Shown one piece after another: positions 45,388 through 57,124 of a stretch of 64,000 nt of DNA. Made by a program: the position numbers and the translations under genes. Under the pieces are notes generated by a model. That model had not been told where the DNA came from. It saw nothing but the letters and a program-made list of their open reading frames with translations, and searched no databases. This DNA comes from Henricia sp. BOLD:AAB3569 (taxonomy: Eukaryota; Echinodermata; Asteroidea; Spinulosida; Echinasteridae), in contig JBBELK010000052.1 of assembly GCA_037783545.1 (NCBI GenBank), positions 2,604,001 through 2,668,000 on the forward strand, written 5' to 3'. The number at the start of each line of letters is the position of its first letter. The first letter of the stretch is position 1.

Positions 45388-47976
45388 CTTGAAAAATGAA
45401 AGGAAATTCAGCAGAGTAAACCGTCATGGTTAGATAAATTACTTCTCAGGGGTCGAAATTAACACTGGTCCTACTGTAGGAAATTTGATATCTTCTTCCT
45501 ACCTGTGATGACAACATGATTCAGTTTCTTGCACTTCCAACAAAGCATGACCAGTGGATCCTCTTCTTCATCCGCATCAAAAAGGCGAGCTGGTTTGTCT
45601 GAATGTAGCTCAAGACAACTCAGACTCTTGCAGTAATTATTGGCAACGTCCTCGATGACTCTAGATGCTATTGAACTTGGGTAGCATGTTAGAATTCTCA
45701 GAGAGGTTAGCGGGATGGCTGGAGACAGAGCCCGAATATGTCGAAATGTTACACTGCAAAATGATACCACCACTGACATGGTAACCTGCAGCTCAGGCAT
45801 GCTCCGAGCAAGCTTATCCCAGCTTGTGTCATCTACTGGCTCAATCATGTCTTCTCCCAGGCCAACAGCATGTACGATATTGAGCTGCCTTACAGTGGAG
45901 GATGACTCTGAGCCTGAAAGAGTCTGCAAGAGTTCATCATTTACCATCTGCATGTTGAGAGTCAAAACAGACAGCGAGGCCAAATGAGAGATGCTTTCTT
46001 TGACTGTGCATACCATAAAGGCGTCACCAAGCCCTGTAAACCCTGGAATATGTAGGACTCGAAGCGTCTTCCTAAACTTCTCAGATAATTCTCTCAGAAG
46101 TCTTCTCAGCAACGAGTAATTGATGCTGTATCCCAATGCAAAGGTCCTCAGCTTTCCGCATGCTTGAAGGACTTTGCACAAGTTTTCTGTCATTCTGAAA
46201 AGTCAAGTAAAAGAAATGATGCAGTGACACTTTAAAACAGGTCGTGAAGAACGCTCTTGTTGAAAGAAGGCATTTGTCCATATTAGTATTCTTTTTCCGT
46301 TTCATTGAAAGTATTTTCAATCTCCACTTTCACTGAAAAGGTGTCCTGTTTTTGGGCATCATGTTCTTTTTCTCAGAGACATTGACCATGAGTACCTGAA
46401 TGCCTATACGGCTTTTCAAAGAAAAGCAATTGTCTGCAGTTGTCTCGGCCTATAACATGTAAGGTATCCAGTACAGGGCCCTCGCAAGGTGCAATAAAAG
46501 TTTAGTTATAGCTGCAGACACGTTGGTCCAGAGATTCCAGATTAAGTAGCATACATGTTGAATGCTGAAATCTTGACAAAGCCAACTCAGCTGTCAAGAG
46601 TCGGATTTTCATGCATACTTTGACAGAGTGACCCAAGTGTTCTCAAGCAATATACATTCATTCACCACCAGAAATATTTGTTATATTAAGGTTTAGCAGG
46701 TGAATGCACTCCAGCTATCTTGGAGAACTCCAGTAGCTAGTGTTAAGTCGCTGGCTTCCCCTACAAGGTCCCATGCAGTTAAATATAGTGCATTCATAAG
46801 CAATACTATACCGTCTTTTTTTTGTAAAATAAGCAAAGAACTCCTTAGATGTACATGTATGTGGTAAATCCCATGACCACTTTATATTTTAAAAAATAAA
46901 TAAATAACACACACAATAGGCCTCTGATTTGTGGATGTGGGGTAGGAGCGCAAGTGGTCTTCAGCGATCCCCTAAAATCGTAAAACAAAAAGAAAAGAGA
47001 GGTACATGTGTGTACATGTAATGTATTCCCCATCAGAGTGCTTTTGCTTTCTTTTCTACATGATTATTTCATAGAAATTTTTCTCGCACTACTATGACGA
47101 GAGAACATGCAACCAACAACACTGACTGAAAGCTAGATTCATATGTTGCGTGCAACAGCATTCCACCAATATCAAGAACGGGTTGAATTTATTATATATC
47201 TGGTCACTGAGGATTGGTCTTGTTATGACCTATAAAATATGTGAAAATGCCAGTTTGAAAACACAAAATTAGGAGGGCAAAATGTCAAGATTGTACTAAG
47301 GATTTTTTTTTCAAACTTGTCCTATAGGTTTTGTGCATGGGGTTACAGGCAGTGGCCGGTTATGGTATTCTTTCCAATGACTTATCAAGCATCAGTGCAG
47401 ATTTGATAGAAAACCAAAATCCAAAAGTGGGAAAAATTAGAAAACAATTCTTTCCATTATACAAAATAATACTTACGCTGACTTAAAGTTTCCACGAACT
47501 TCATGAGAGAATCCACAGCATTCACAACAGTGACAGAAATCAAAGACAAATTTCTGCAATCCTTGGCTGTGAAAAAGGCCTTCCAAGACTTTTGGGAGAT
47601 CTTCAAGAAATGCCTCATATTTTTGCCCCAAATCTCTTGCCGACGATGTCTTGGAAGTACATGTACTGGTATATGTGCACGTACACGTGTCATGGTGAGA
47701 ACAACTGCAGCATTCAGATGCCGAAATTTTAAGCATACATGAAATATTGATCTTCTGGACAAATTTGCCACATTTTTTGAGGATGTGAATGGCTGACTCA
47801 CAGCCGGTCTTAACAGAAAGTGTCATGTCGACTTGATGCCAGAATGAAGGATGATAGTAACAGTCTCGCCATTTGCTGCAAGTAGTAGATGCTTGAGCTC
47901 TGTCTTTGTGGGACAGATAGCTCAGCACTGCAAAAATTGCAGTGTCCGGAAGTTGACTCCAGTTGGTGGCGTCCAT
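45062..47976 (-). CDS. FBXO33: FBXO33-type F-box protein, complete, three exons
   Basis: Minus-strand exons 47976-47477, 46194-45503 and 45387-45062 join in frame into 505 residues; human FBXO33 is about 555. The F-box lies at residues 8-50 (LPDTAIFAVLSYLSHKDRAQ, CSKWRDCYYHPSFW) and should bind Skp1 of the SCF ubiquitin ligase. The rest is a leucine-rich-repeat-like substrate domain. Matches to FBXO33 include PAIPLTSLRI, EEDPLVMLCWKCKKL, VVITGYRLLACNVLAIALLR (across the second splice) and the C-terminal block EISKTLKRPWEPIE. FBXO33 is reported to target YB-1 for degradation in vertebrates; the target here is not known. An acceptor 28 bases before the ATG implies a non-coding first exon. Confidence 0.9.
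45503..46194 (-). CDS. FBXO33: FBXO33, coding exon 2
   Basis: The acceptor is TTGACTTTTCAG. It completes an Ala codon, then MTENLCKVLQACGKL; 230 codons of LRR-like sequence ending HVVIT. Donor CACAG|GTAGGA, phase 1. Confidence 0.9.
46195..47476. other. FBXO33 intron 1
   Basis: 1.28 kb of AT-rich sequence. No element with recognisable ends was seen. Confidence 0.5.
47477..47976 (-). CDS. FBXO33: FBXO33, coding exon 1
   Basis: Starts MDATNWSQLPDTAIF and holds the whole F-box, then a Cys/Thr-rich patch (CCSCSHHDTCTCTYTSTCTS) that may be a lineage-specific insertion. The donor is TCAGC|GTAAGT, phase 2. The acceptor at 48004-48005 places a 27-base 5' UTR in this exon. Confidence 0.87.
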
Positions 47977-48057
47977 GGATAATATTTCGGTGGCGACTAA
48001 ACTCTGAGGCCAACAAAAGAGAAAAGACATTTAAGTCACTACAGACAATGGTCATGA

Positions 48058-48352
48058 GTCTTTACATGGTAAAGGGGGCATTTTGGCAACACAGACCATA
48101 TTTTCCAGAAAATACCTTTGTCTGGTCTCAAAATTAAAGAAATACGTTTCAGTTGTTATTGTGTTACATTTTAGGCCGTCCCGGTTACGAGCGTTTATTG
48201 GAAATTTGTACACAGGGTTTTTAGAAAGGCATGTTGTCACACTACTTGCAACCCTTTTTGGGCCTAAGTTATCTCTTCAGAAGTAACAACTGAAACTTAT
48301 TTCTTTTATTTTTAGAATGGTTTGTGTTGCCAAAATGGTCCCTTTACTGTGG
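48058..48352. mobile_element. Fold-back element family C relative, upstream of FBXO33
   Basis: ATGGTAAAGGGGGCATTTTG and its near complement enclose TTTTAGGCCGTCCCGGTTAC. The same internal words occur at 53653-54057. It lies 55 bases upstream of the FBXO33 coding exon's acceptor, in the 5' intron. Confidence 0.68.
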
Positions 48353-48621
48353 AAATACCGCATGCAAACTTATTCACAATATGATCAATTAACCCTATGC
48401 ACAAATCCTATTGATGTGATCTTTATGACATTGCCATGCTATTAAAATATCGGGTAGATTGCCATGCTAAAATCGGGTAGATTACCATGCATGGACACCC
48501 AGCAAGATTTTCCTTGAAATACAAACCATGTAAAAATGTTTGTTTGATGACAAAAACGCAAAATTAAAGGTAGAGTACATAGGCAGAGGGGGCTACATAG
48601 TACATTGAAAGAATTGAGAAG

Positions 48622-49070
48622 TTAAAGTTGCACTGCCCGTGTTTGGGCCGATTTGGGCGTACAATTTTTTTTTTAAAGTTAAATAGGTATTTTTCTAGAA
48701 TAGAAAAAGTTATCAGCTTTCATTTGGTACCAAGAACGTAAAAATCCGTCAAGGATTAATGCCAGTCGATTAAAAACAAGAAATGATTAAATGGCTGGCA
48801 GGTCATTTAATCGACAGGGTTATGACGTAAATGTACATGTGCGCGTACATGTGTACATTGTACACATACTATGTACATATGAGCGTACGCGCACATGTAC
48901 AACATGTGAAGCACGTTTCAAGAAAAAGGCTTGTATCTCCAATTCCCGATGTCGGAAATTTAAGTTTTTGATATTTTTCGTTACAGAGACACGTAAGCTT
49001 TCTAAATTCGTTCGCTTGTGTAAATAATTTTTTTTAATCCTTTCACCGAAACACGGGCAATGCAACTTTA
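48622..49070. mobile_element. MITE with TTAAAGTTGCA ends
   Basis: TTAAAGTTGCACTGCCCGTG and its near complement at the right end. It contains TACATGTGCGCGTACATGTG-rich sequence. The DNA right of it (49080-49230) resembles 39015-39180 inside the Mutator-like element. Confidence 0.65.
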
Positions 49071-49579
49071 ATCATTATCATGGCTTCAAACCTTGTGTGC
49101 AAAACAATGACTAGGCTGGCTGAAAATTGTGTTTCCTCACGAAATCTGAATTTTTTTCTCGCTCAAGGACTTGGTTTTTTTATTATTAAATCTGCACTTA
49201 CCGTACCGATGCTGGATGAGTCATTTTAAAGAAAAATATTTCTCAACTCTTACCCAACGATGTCATACGTAATTCGCGGTATTTCGCTGTTGAACACGCC
49301 TGCAGGGTACAGTTCAGCTTCAACAGGAAACTTAAAAGTTGAATATACTGTGAAAAAAAATACGCAAATTAAATTACGATTTAGCGTGTAAGGAGTAACG
49401 AACTTAGGCCTACTAAACGTTATGACATCCATACAAATATTGTAAACAAGACCAAATTCACCAAAATCCACGATTTACTACTAAAAATAACCGCGCTACT
49501 TTTTGTGGGCCCCATGTGAGCGCCCGCTTTCGGTACACATTACTCATGATACGGTGTACTAATAAGGACACACTAAAAC

Positions 49580-49720
49580 GTCCTGTTATAGAGTAAAGTG
49601 AAAACGTCATCCTTTGTGTGTTGCCAAGGTTACTGACTCCAAACTTAAACGAGTCAACTGTTTCCCTGGGCTTTAGCAATAGACTACTATGGCAATACGT
49701 GCCTTTACGGTCCACAATTC
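49580..49720. repeat. Dispersed GTGTGTTGCCAA repeat
   Basis: Shares AAAGTGAAAACGTCA, TGTGTGTTGCCAA and TTTCCCTG in the same order with 23365-23530. Partial relatives lie at 52755-52800. Confidence 0.5.
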
Positions 49721-49777
49721 CCTGCGCGCATATGATAGGGCGGAATTCTAGTAAACGAATGGGATTTCGCAGGACAC

Positions 49778-51330
49778 CCAGGTAGCAAGCCCATATGGGC
49801 ATAATATGGGTCCCTAATGGGCCAAATTTGGGTCCCACATGGGACAACCCTTCTGGGCCCCCAAGGATTCTGCACCCAAGATTCAAATGGGACCCATGTG
49901 GGCCAACCCAGATACCCCATATGGGACGCATTTGGGTCCCATGTGGGTCCTAAATGGGACCCCATATGGGTCCCACATGGGGCAAATCACATGGGTCCCA
50001 CATGTGCAATGCATATGTGTACCACATGGGGACAACCCTTATGGGCCCCCAAGGATTCTGCACCCAAGATTCAAATGGGACCCATGTGGGCCAACCCAGA
50101 TACCCCATATGGGACGCATATGGGTCCCTTGTGGGTCCTAAATGGGCCCCATTTGGGTCCCACATGGGGCAAATCACATGGGTCCCACTTGTGCAATGCA
50201 TATGGGTACCACATGGGACAACCCTTCTGGGCCCCCAGGGATTCTGCACCCAAGATTCAAATGGGACCCATGTGGGCCAACCTAGATACCCCATATGGGA
50301 CGCATTTGGGTCCCATGTGGGTCACAAATGGGGACCCATATGGGTCCCACATGGGGAAAATCACATGGGTCCCATGTCTGTAATCGATACGGTTCCCACA
50401 TGGGGCAACCCATATGGGCCCCCAAGGATTCTGCACCCAAGATTCAAATGGGACCCATGTGGGCCCACCCAGATACCCCATATGGGACGCTTTTGGGTCC
50501 CATTTGGGTCACAAATGGGTCCCACATGGGGAAAATCACATGGGTCCCATGTCTGTAATCGATATGGTTCCCACATGGGACAACCCATATGGGCCCCCAA
50601 GGATTCTGCACCCAAGATTCAAATGGGACCCATGTGGGCCAACCCCGATTCCCCATATGGGGCGCTTATGGGTTCCATGTGGGTCCCAAATGGGGACCCA
50701 TATGGGTCTCACATGGGGCAAATTACATGGGTCCCATGTCTGCAATAAATATGGGCCCCATATGGTTGCCAGTACGGAGACCCATATGGGCCCCACCTGC
50801 GCTACCCATGTGGGCCCCACCTGCGCTACCCATGTGGGCGCCACCTGCGCTACCCATGTGGGCCCCACCTGCGCTACCCATGTGGGAGCCACCTGCGCTA
50901 CCCATGTGGGCCCCACCGGCGCTACCCATGTGGGCCCCATCTGCACTACCCATGTGGGCCCCACCTGCGCTACCCATGTGGGCCCCACGTGCGGCACCCA
51001 GGTGGGCCCCACGTGCGGCACCCAGGTTGGCCCCACGTGCGGCACCCAGGTGGGCCCCACGTGCGGCACCCATGGGGGCCCCACGTGCGGCACCCAGGGG
51101 GGCCCCACGTGCGGCACCCAGGGGGGCCCCACGTGCGGCACCCAGGTGGGCCCCACGTGCGGCACCCAGGTGGGCCCCACGTGCGGCACCCACATACGGC
51201 ACCCAGGTGGGCCCCACGTGCGGCACACATATGGGCCCAAAAGAATCTGCACCCAAGATGGGACCCATGTGGGCCAACTCAGACAACCCATACGAGTCGC
51301 ATACAAGATGGGCATAATCATGGGGTTGAA
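49778..51330. repeat. CCCATATGGG-type satellite with a 187-bp higher-order unit
   Basis: GGATTCTGCACCCAAGATTC recurs at 49865, 50053, 50239, 50426 and 50601, about 187 bases apart. Each unit is made of variants of the palindrome CCCATATGGG and CCCATGTGGG. The left end begins CCCAGGTAGCAAGCC, also found inverted at the right end of the 58.9-61.5 kb array. Long open frames on both strands (MGPTWG-like) follow from the repeat. Confidence 0.88.
50770..51230. repeat. 24-bp minisatellite inside the satellite
   Basis: About nineteen copies in two blocks: CTACCCATGTGGGCCCCACC-type, then GGCACCCAGGTGGGCCCCAC-type. It separates the last full 187-base unit from a partial unit at 51235-51320. The 24-base period keeps all three frames open. 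Confidence 0.9.
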
Positions 51331-53020
51331 GTGAGACCAACGTGGGCTGAAAGTACATGACCAGAATATGGGCAAACATGAGTTCGCCCAAAATACATGT
51401 ACTTTCATTCCATCTGGTTCCCACATGAATCCCGTATAACGTCCAGATGGGCAAAATATGGTGTTAAGGTGGGGGATAAGGTGAGCCAACAATATCATAC
51501 ATGCTAATTATACTCGGTATAATTCTTTAAACAAACAAAAACTGTACGCTTTTATTCCTTTATGAATATGGAGTTACTACATGTGCAGAGTACTAAAATT
51601 ATAAAACTAAAGTGCAGTCCATTATTGTACGAGGAACCAATTCAAAACAAAGTACATGACATCCTTATATACTTGGACCCGAGCTATTGGCTATAAAAAG
51701 TGGGACAGCTGCCAACTCTACACATCAACTTTATATCTTGCAGTCTGTCATCGATATTCTGCAAGATATAAAGTTGAAACGCAATTGTCACGTACTGCAG
51801 AATGTGTTTAATTAAAGGGCAAAAACATGCTAAACAACTTGAGGCAAAAAAAATAAAATAATATGTTTAGCGTAAGTTGATGTCTCCCAAAATTATGAGT
51901 TGACGCAGATTTTTGTTTTGTTGGTGAGTGGATTCTAAGCAATATTTTTAAAAAGGCATGTTTTTAATCGAAACACTCAACAGACGGTGCGTGTCTAAGC
52001 AAACAAAAATTTGACGCGCAGGGTTGAAAGTGACGTGTGCGCTAACGCTAAACATAGTCTTTTGTTTTTGGCCTTATACAAGTGAACTTGAATCTGTGGT
52101 TCTGATTGGCAACAACAGTGTGATAATGTTTCATAATACTCTTCCGATTCTCATATTGCACTCTGCATAATGCGCCACGGTATTCCAAGATACGCGAATG
52201 CGCAGAGTGGTACTTTAATCTCGTGCAGAGTGCGCGCATTATTATTGTTTATATTATTCGGCCAATACATAAAAAAAAATTTAAAAACAAGCACACACAA
52301 ATTACATGCTGTGAACAATAAACAAAAGTTAAATAAGAAAGCGCAATTTACGATGTAATACTGAATAATGCAGAGAAAAATAGACAGGAGTGAACTAGGA
52401 CAAAACAGTCCAAGCCGGCCAGGGTAAGCAAAAGTGAACCTAAACACTAGCCCTAAAGCCTGCTTACCCAAACTTGAACTGTTCACATAAAGGATAGACA
52501 AATATAAATATTGTGTAAATTAAATAAAACGACATAGAAAAAAAAAATATATATATATAACGGCAGATTAACTTGTGGATAAAAGAAGGTGTTACAGAAA
52601 ATTATATTTAGTACGAAGAAAAAAAATCAAAGTGATAATATGTGTGTGGTCAGGCAAATACATTTTAATATAACGAATGAACTTAGAATAACAAATTGGC
52701 AAGAATGTGAAATAAACATATTAAACACACATTTTAAAAAAAATACCACAGGAAATAGACTACTAAAGTGTGACGTCAGTTGCCATGGCAATTGGGTCTA
52801 AACACCCGCTGGCTATCTCAAAAGTCCAATCTCAAACGTCCATTATGCCGTAATCCACTCGCGCTCATGGGGTAACTAATATTATGCCTAGTCTTTGCTT
52901 CATATGATGGATTACTTATTTAGCAAGACATTACTATACATGTAGTTTATTTTAATGTAGAATCAATAAAATGTAGCCTTTTTCAACTTTGAAGATTTCA
53001 TTACCATAAATCACAAAAAT
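51331..53020. other. Intergenic stretch
   Basis: The sequence TGCAAGATATAAAGTTGAA near 51760 pairs with TTCAACTTTATATCTTGCA-like sequence near 51730, forming a short hairpin. A TA run lies at 52545-52560. No gene was recognised. Confidence 0.4.
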
Positions 53021-53440
53021 AGGGCACTGTTTGGAGTGCATCACTTCAGGAAGACAGGGAAAGTAAAGAAAAAAAATAAGACTTCAAGTTGGAGGTATGG
53101 CAAATTGCTGCAGTTTCCACCCCCAGTTGTCATGGCTTACAACAGGCAACATGTAAAACTAACTCAAACAGCCGTGGATTACAAAAGTTTCAGCAAGTTT
53201 GAGAAAAAAAGTGGAATCTTGTGTGCACAGTTGAATGTGATTTGCCTGTGTTTGCCTCTTGTGACATCAAAACCTTGGTCATGAATATGCATATTACATT
53301 AGCATAAAAGCTAAAATCTTTTGTTTTAACCCCCAAAATAAGCTCCACATAGGATTTTTTATGACTACATGTAACTGAGTAGAGTAGTGTCATAGCATAG
53401 ATTTCATTGATAAAAATCCGTAATCAGGGTCTTTAAAAAA
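53020..53440 (-). repeat. Dispersed repeat family D, copy 1
   Basis: In reverse complement it matches 63570-64000 (for example TTGCTGCAGTTTCCA and GGCTTACAACAGGCAA with their counterparts). Non-coding. Confidence 0.65.
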
Positions 53441-53492
53441 AACTGGTGGCTGTCAGGAATACTTGTATTGACAAACTTATGCAATATTTTAA

Positions 53493-53637
53493 GGGCCATC
53501 CATAAAGTACGTACGCAACCAACATTAAAGCATATGGGTGACATCACAAAATATGCGTAGGGGGAGGGGGGGGGGGGGGGGGGGGGAAGGTCTAAAAAGT
53601 TGGCATTTGGTGAGTACTTACTTTATAGACGGCCCCA
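53493..53637. mobile_element. GGCCATCCATAAAGTACG MITE, copy 1
   Basis: The ends GGGCCATCCATAAAGTACGT and ACTTTATAGACGGCCCC pair. The centre has a run of about 20 G. A second copy lies at 56453-56619. Confidence 0.75.
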
Positions 53638-53652
53638 TATATGAACTGCTAA

Positions 53653-54057
53653 ATGGGTCTTTCCACATACAGTAAAGGGGCCATTTTGGCAACATATACC
53701 ATATTTTCGAGATAATTCCTTTGTCTGGTCTCAAAATAAAAGAAATAAGTTTCAGTTGTCCTGAAGAGATAACTTATTAAGGCCCAAAAAGGGTTACAAA
53801 TAGTGTGACATTATGCCTTTATAAAAACCATGTGTAAAAATTGTCAATATACGGGACGGACATTTTAGGCCGTCGCGGTTACGAGCGTATATTGGAAATT
53901 TGTACACAGGGTTTTTAGAAGGGCATATTGTCACACTATTTTGTAACCCTTTTTGGGCCTAAGTTATCTCTTCAGAACATGACTGAAACTATTTTTTTTT
54001 TTTTTTGAGACCAGACAAAGGTATTTCCTCGAAAATATGGTCTGTGTTGCCAAATGT
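53653..54057. mobile_element. Fold-back element family C, copy 3
   Basis: Begins ATGGGTCTTTCCACATACAG. The arms pair around TTTGTCTGGTCTCAAAA, and the centre has TTTTAGGCCGTCGCGGTTAC. The right terminal bases are missing. Confidence 0.7.
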
Positions 54058-54464
54058 TATTCATAAATACCTGGGACATTTCGGTTGATAAAGGCCCACC
54101 AAGTTTTAGACACTTTTAGTTTGGTTCATGTTGACGAAAAGTGGCAACAGTTTTAACTCTGAAATTTTTAAACGAATGCACCAGAACGTGACTCGGAAAT
54201 ATTGACCCCTTTCCAATGACGTTATTTTGGGAGTCAAATAATGCCGCGTCATTGTGGAAGCAATGTGCGTGCGCGTTGTGTGTGTCTATAGCACGCGTAA
54301 CGCGCTATACCAAGGCTCCCATCGGTGAATTAAACCGCGTTACGCCCACCAGACACACACACAACGCGCACTGTGCGACTTTTGAAAATGGTATCTTGCG
54401 TTTAATTATGAAGAAATGTTGTGCAACTTACGCAATAAAAAGTTGTGCAAGTGGGCTTATGCAT

Positions 54465-54800
54465 TAATAATAATAATAATGATTAGATTTGTATAGCGCA
54501 CATATCCACCCTGCAGGGTGCTGGAGGCGCTGTTACCATTATTACCGCTGCCATCAAGGAATCACCAGAACCATTTCGCTTCAACTACACATGTAGGTGG
54601 CTGCTGGTCAGGCGCACAACCCTATCAGCAGTTAGATTGTGGCATTCCCATATATCGCTTGGGTTGACGAGGCAACTGGGATTAAGTGCCTTGCCCAGGG
54701 ACACAGACACGTTGGTCGAAGTGGGGCTCGAACCCCCAACCTCTGATTGGGTGTCCCGCTTCATACCCACTAGACCACACGCGCTCCCAAAATTGATAGG
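54465..54800 (-). mobile_element. tRNA-headed SINE, near full length
   Basis: On the minus strand: GTGGTCTAGTGGGTATG (A box region), GGGGGTTCGAGCCCCA (B box), GTCCCTGGGCAAGGCACTTA, then a 3' end TGCGCTATACAAATCTAATC with ATT triplets. The order head, body, repeat tail is typical of tRNA-derived SINEs. Confidence 0.8.
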
Positions 54801-55854
54801 GATGCGATTTGTTCTGGTTTTTCCCGAAATAATCTTTGTCACAAACCAACGAGACAAAAGAAAGTTTGAGTAAGGCTTCATGAAACCATCCGTCTGCTGC
54901 AGTCAATTTCACGAAAACTTTGTAAGGCCTCTTGTGTGTACATTTTATTGCAAACTACCTGCCCAACTGCATGTGTCTTGAAATAATTCCACGTCCATTT
55001 GTACATATGCATGCTTTCAAAAGTTGCCTGTGGACAGGCAAACTGTACACAAAGTTGCCACAAGACGAACTTTGGTGTTTTAAAACTTGGGACTTTTTGC
55101 AATCTTTCTCAATATATATACATGTATCATTACACGTATGAATGAGTGGTTTCAAAACCGGCTAGAGCAATGCTTCAAGTACAGGTCCCTATCTGGTTTT
55201 AAACATACAATTTACTCATTTAATTTAATCTAGTACTTAGCTGCATGACGTGTAAAAAAAATGCACATGTTCTATAAAGAACCGATACCATGTATTTTCT
55301 CAATGACTAACACATGACTCGGTTGGAAAGTTCACCCTTGAAATTGCATTGGTGGCTTTGTGAAACATGTTTTTTTTCCCCATATTTGCAAGTGACATAC
55401 ATGTACATGTACGATCATTAATTTATTCCCTCCATAATTGAGATTTGCTGATATTGAGGGTGCGGATATATGCCACACTATCTTAGCTGAAGGTTTTTAA
55501 TCAAAATAATGTTTGATTTTTTTAGTAAAAAAACAAACAAATTAGTATAGCGATTAGGCAGCCGGGAAACAACAAACATTCTGTAAATCAAACACCCAAC
55601 TCAGGAAAACTAAACACTTTGTGGAATTAGCAGAAGGAATTATTAGGATTTAGATGAATCCAAGACAAAATTACTGGGTTTATTAGTGTACCGGTAAGTA
55701 TGGGCATTGTCTGCAAACTAGATAAATGGAACAATATTAACAATGAAATTGAAGACTTGTGTTTACATGGATTTCTTTTGACATGCAAAAGAATAAGAAA
55801 AAGCACAGCTTATTGTGATGACATGATTGTGATATTAGATTTTTAATGTGTCTC
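54801..55854. other. Intergenic stretch, nothing recognised
   Basis: AT-rich DNA with several TACATGTA words. No exon, RNA gene or bounded element was seen. Confidence 0.4.
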
Positions 55855-55917
55855 GCTGCGCCATGAGCATTTTTTTTTATGGATACCGGCGCATTATAAA
55901 TTTTCATTATTATTATG
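55855..55917 (+). repeat. SINE or LINE 3' tail fragment, copy 2
   Basis: GCGCCATGAGCAT, GGATACCGGCGCATTATAAA and ATT triplets, as at 17885-17952. Confidence 0.6.
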
Positions 55918-56035
55918 TGTACATACTACCTGAAACCACATATCTTTTGTTCCCGCAACACATTAGATATTTGCCGGATTGCCACGAAAGCTAAAAATCT
56001 CTCGTAATATTAACCGGGTGCACACAGGAACTATC

Positions 56036-56827
56036 GGGTTGTTCTAAAACCCCCTCGACCCCCACGACCCCCTCGACCCACGACCCACGACGCCCTCGAC
56101 CCCCACGACCCCCTCGACTTGCCTTCACGTGCGACTTTTTCACGCGCCCGAACCTGTGTTCACAGCCCGATTACGAATGCGGGCCATAGCCAGCGCCAGC
56201 CCGGATGAGCCGCGTCGCCGTGTGCGAACGCGACGTCATAGTGTTGCTTCCAATACGTTCTTAAAAATGACTTAATTTCCTACCTTCTAAAACCCGATCT
56301 TACACTAGTTAAGCTCGATTTTATCTCCCCTATCGAAATATAGCGTTATTTGTTGTCGGGGCTTGATCACGACACAAGCCGTGCAAAGAAAATGCAGGAT
56401 TTGACCTCATTAACGCGTGCGCTGCGGACTGACTGATAAGCTGTACCGCTTTCGGTGCCATCCATAAACTACGTACGCACGGAGGGGGAGAGGGAGGGTT
56501 GGAGCCAATGCCTACACCCAACGTTAAAGTATGTGGGTGACGTCACGAAATTTGCGTACGGTGGAGCGTAGTCTAAAAAGTCGGCATTCCGTGCTTACGT
56601 ACTTTATGGATGGCCCCTTTGGTGATACACACATTAAAAACGCATTGGAAGCAATGACACGGCGACGCGCGGCTCATTCGAACTAGGCCGCGCTGGCCCG
56701 CATTCGTAATCGGGCTGTGAACACAGGTTCGGGCACGTGAAAAAATCGCACGTGAAGGGGTTCGTGGGGTCGAGGGGGTCGTGGGTCGAGGGGGTCGTGG
56801 GGGTCGAGGGGGTTTTAGAACAACCCC
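56036..56827. mobile_element. Fold-back element with CCCCCTCGACC arms
   Basis: Left arm GGGTTGTTCTAAAACCCCCT, then repeated CGACCCCCACGACCCCC words and CAGCCCGATTACGAATGCGG. The right arm is the near complement. A MITE lies in the centre. Confidence 0.82.
56453..56619. mobile_element. GGCCATCCATAAAGTACG MITE, copy 2, nested
   Basis: The ends GCCATCCATAAACTACGTAC and ACGTACTTTATGGATGGCCC pair. A short TTT on each side may be the target duplication. It sits in the loop of the fold-back element. Confidence 0.76.
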
Positions 56828-56927
56828 AAATACTGCTTGCGCTATACATGTACATGAACATGTAGGTTTCGAAATAAATGTTGGCTAAGACACCTACATG
56901 TATCGTGTACATGCTAAGGTACATAAA

Positions 56928-57124
56928 TTACTCAATGTCCATTTCGCCCTCATCATCACTATGGTTCTGTACATGAACTTCCTGACTTGCTGTAATTTCA
57001 CCTGTCTTTCGCCTACTGTTCCGTCCTCCCTTCAAATCCCTGGCATTGTAAAGGTAAGAGGTTATACAAGACTTGACCTCGTCCTTTGTCGCCTCCCTGG
57101 TTCTACAGTTTCGCCTAACAACAC
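56928..57124 (-). CDS. DUF4806-like gene, terminal exon
   Basis: The acceptor is TTCATTTTATATCAG. It starts in phase 1 (completing Arg), reads VVRRNCRTREATKDEVKSC and ends in an acidic tail. It stops about 100 bases before the fold-back element. Confidence 0.7.

Noticed and set aside
49817-51498. Open frames of 188-320 codons on both strands across the CCCATATGGG satellite
   Set aside because: Several frames on both strands are open at once and encode the repeat itself (MGP, AAP, WVPHVGPT). There are no splice sites or non-repeat domains.
53567-53586. A poly-G run as a regulatory site
   Set aside because: It sits in the centre of a MITE and its length may be a sequencing or assembly effect.
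54585-54912. Frames of 78-98 codons at 54.6-54.9 kb
   Set aside because: They lie over the tRNA-headed SINE and translate its A and B boxes.
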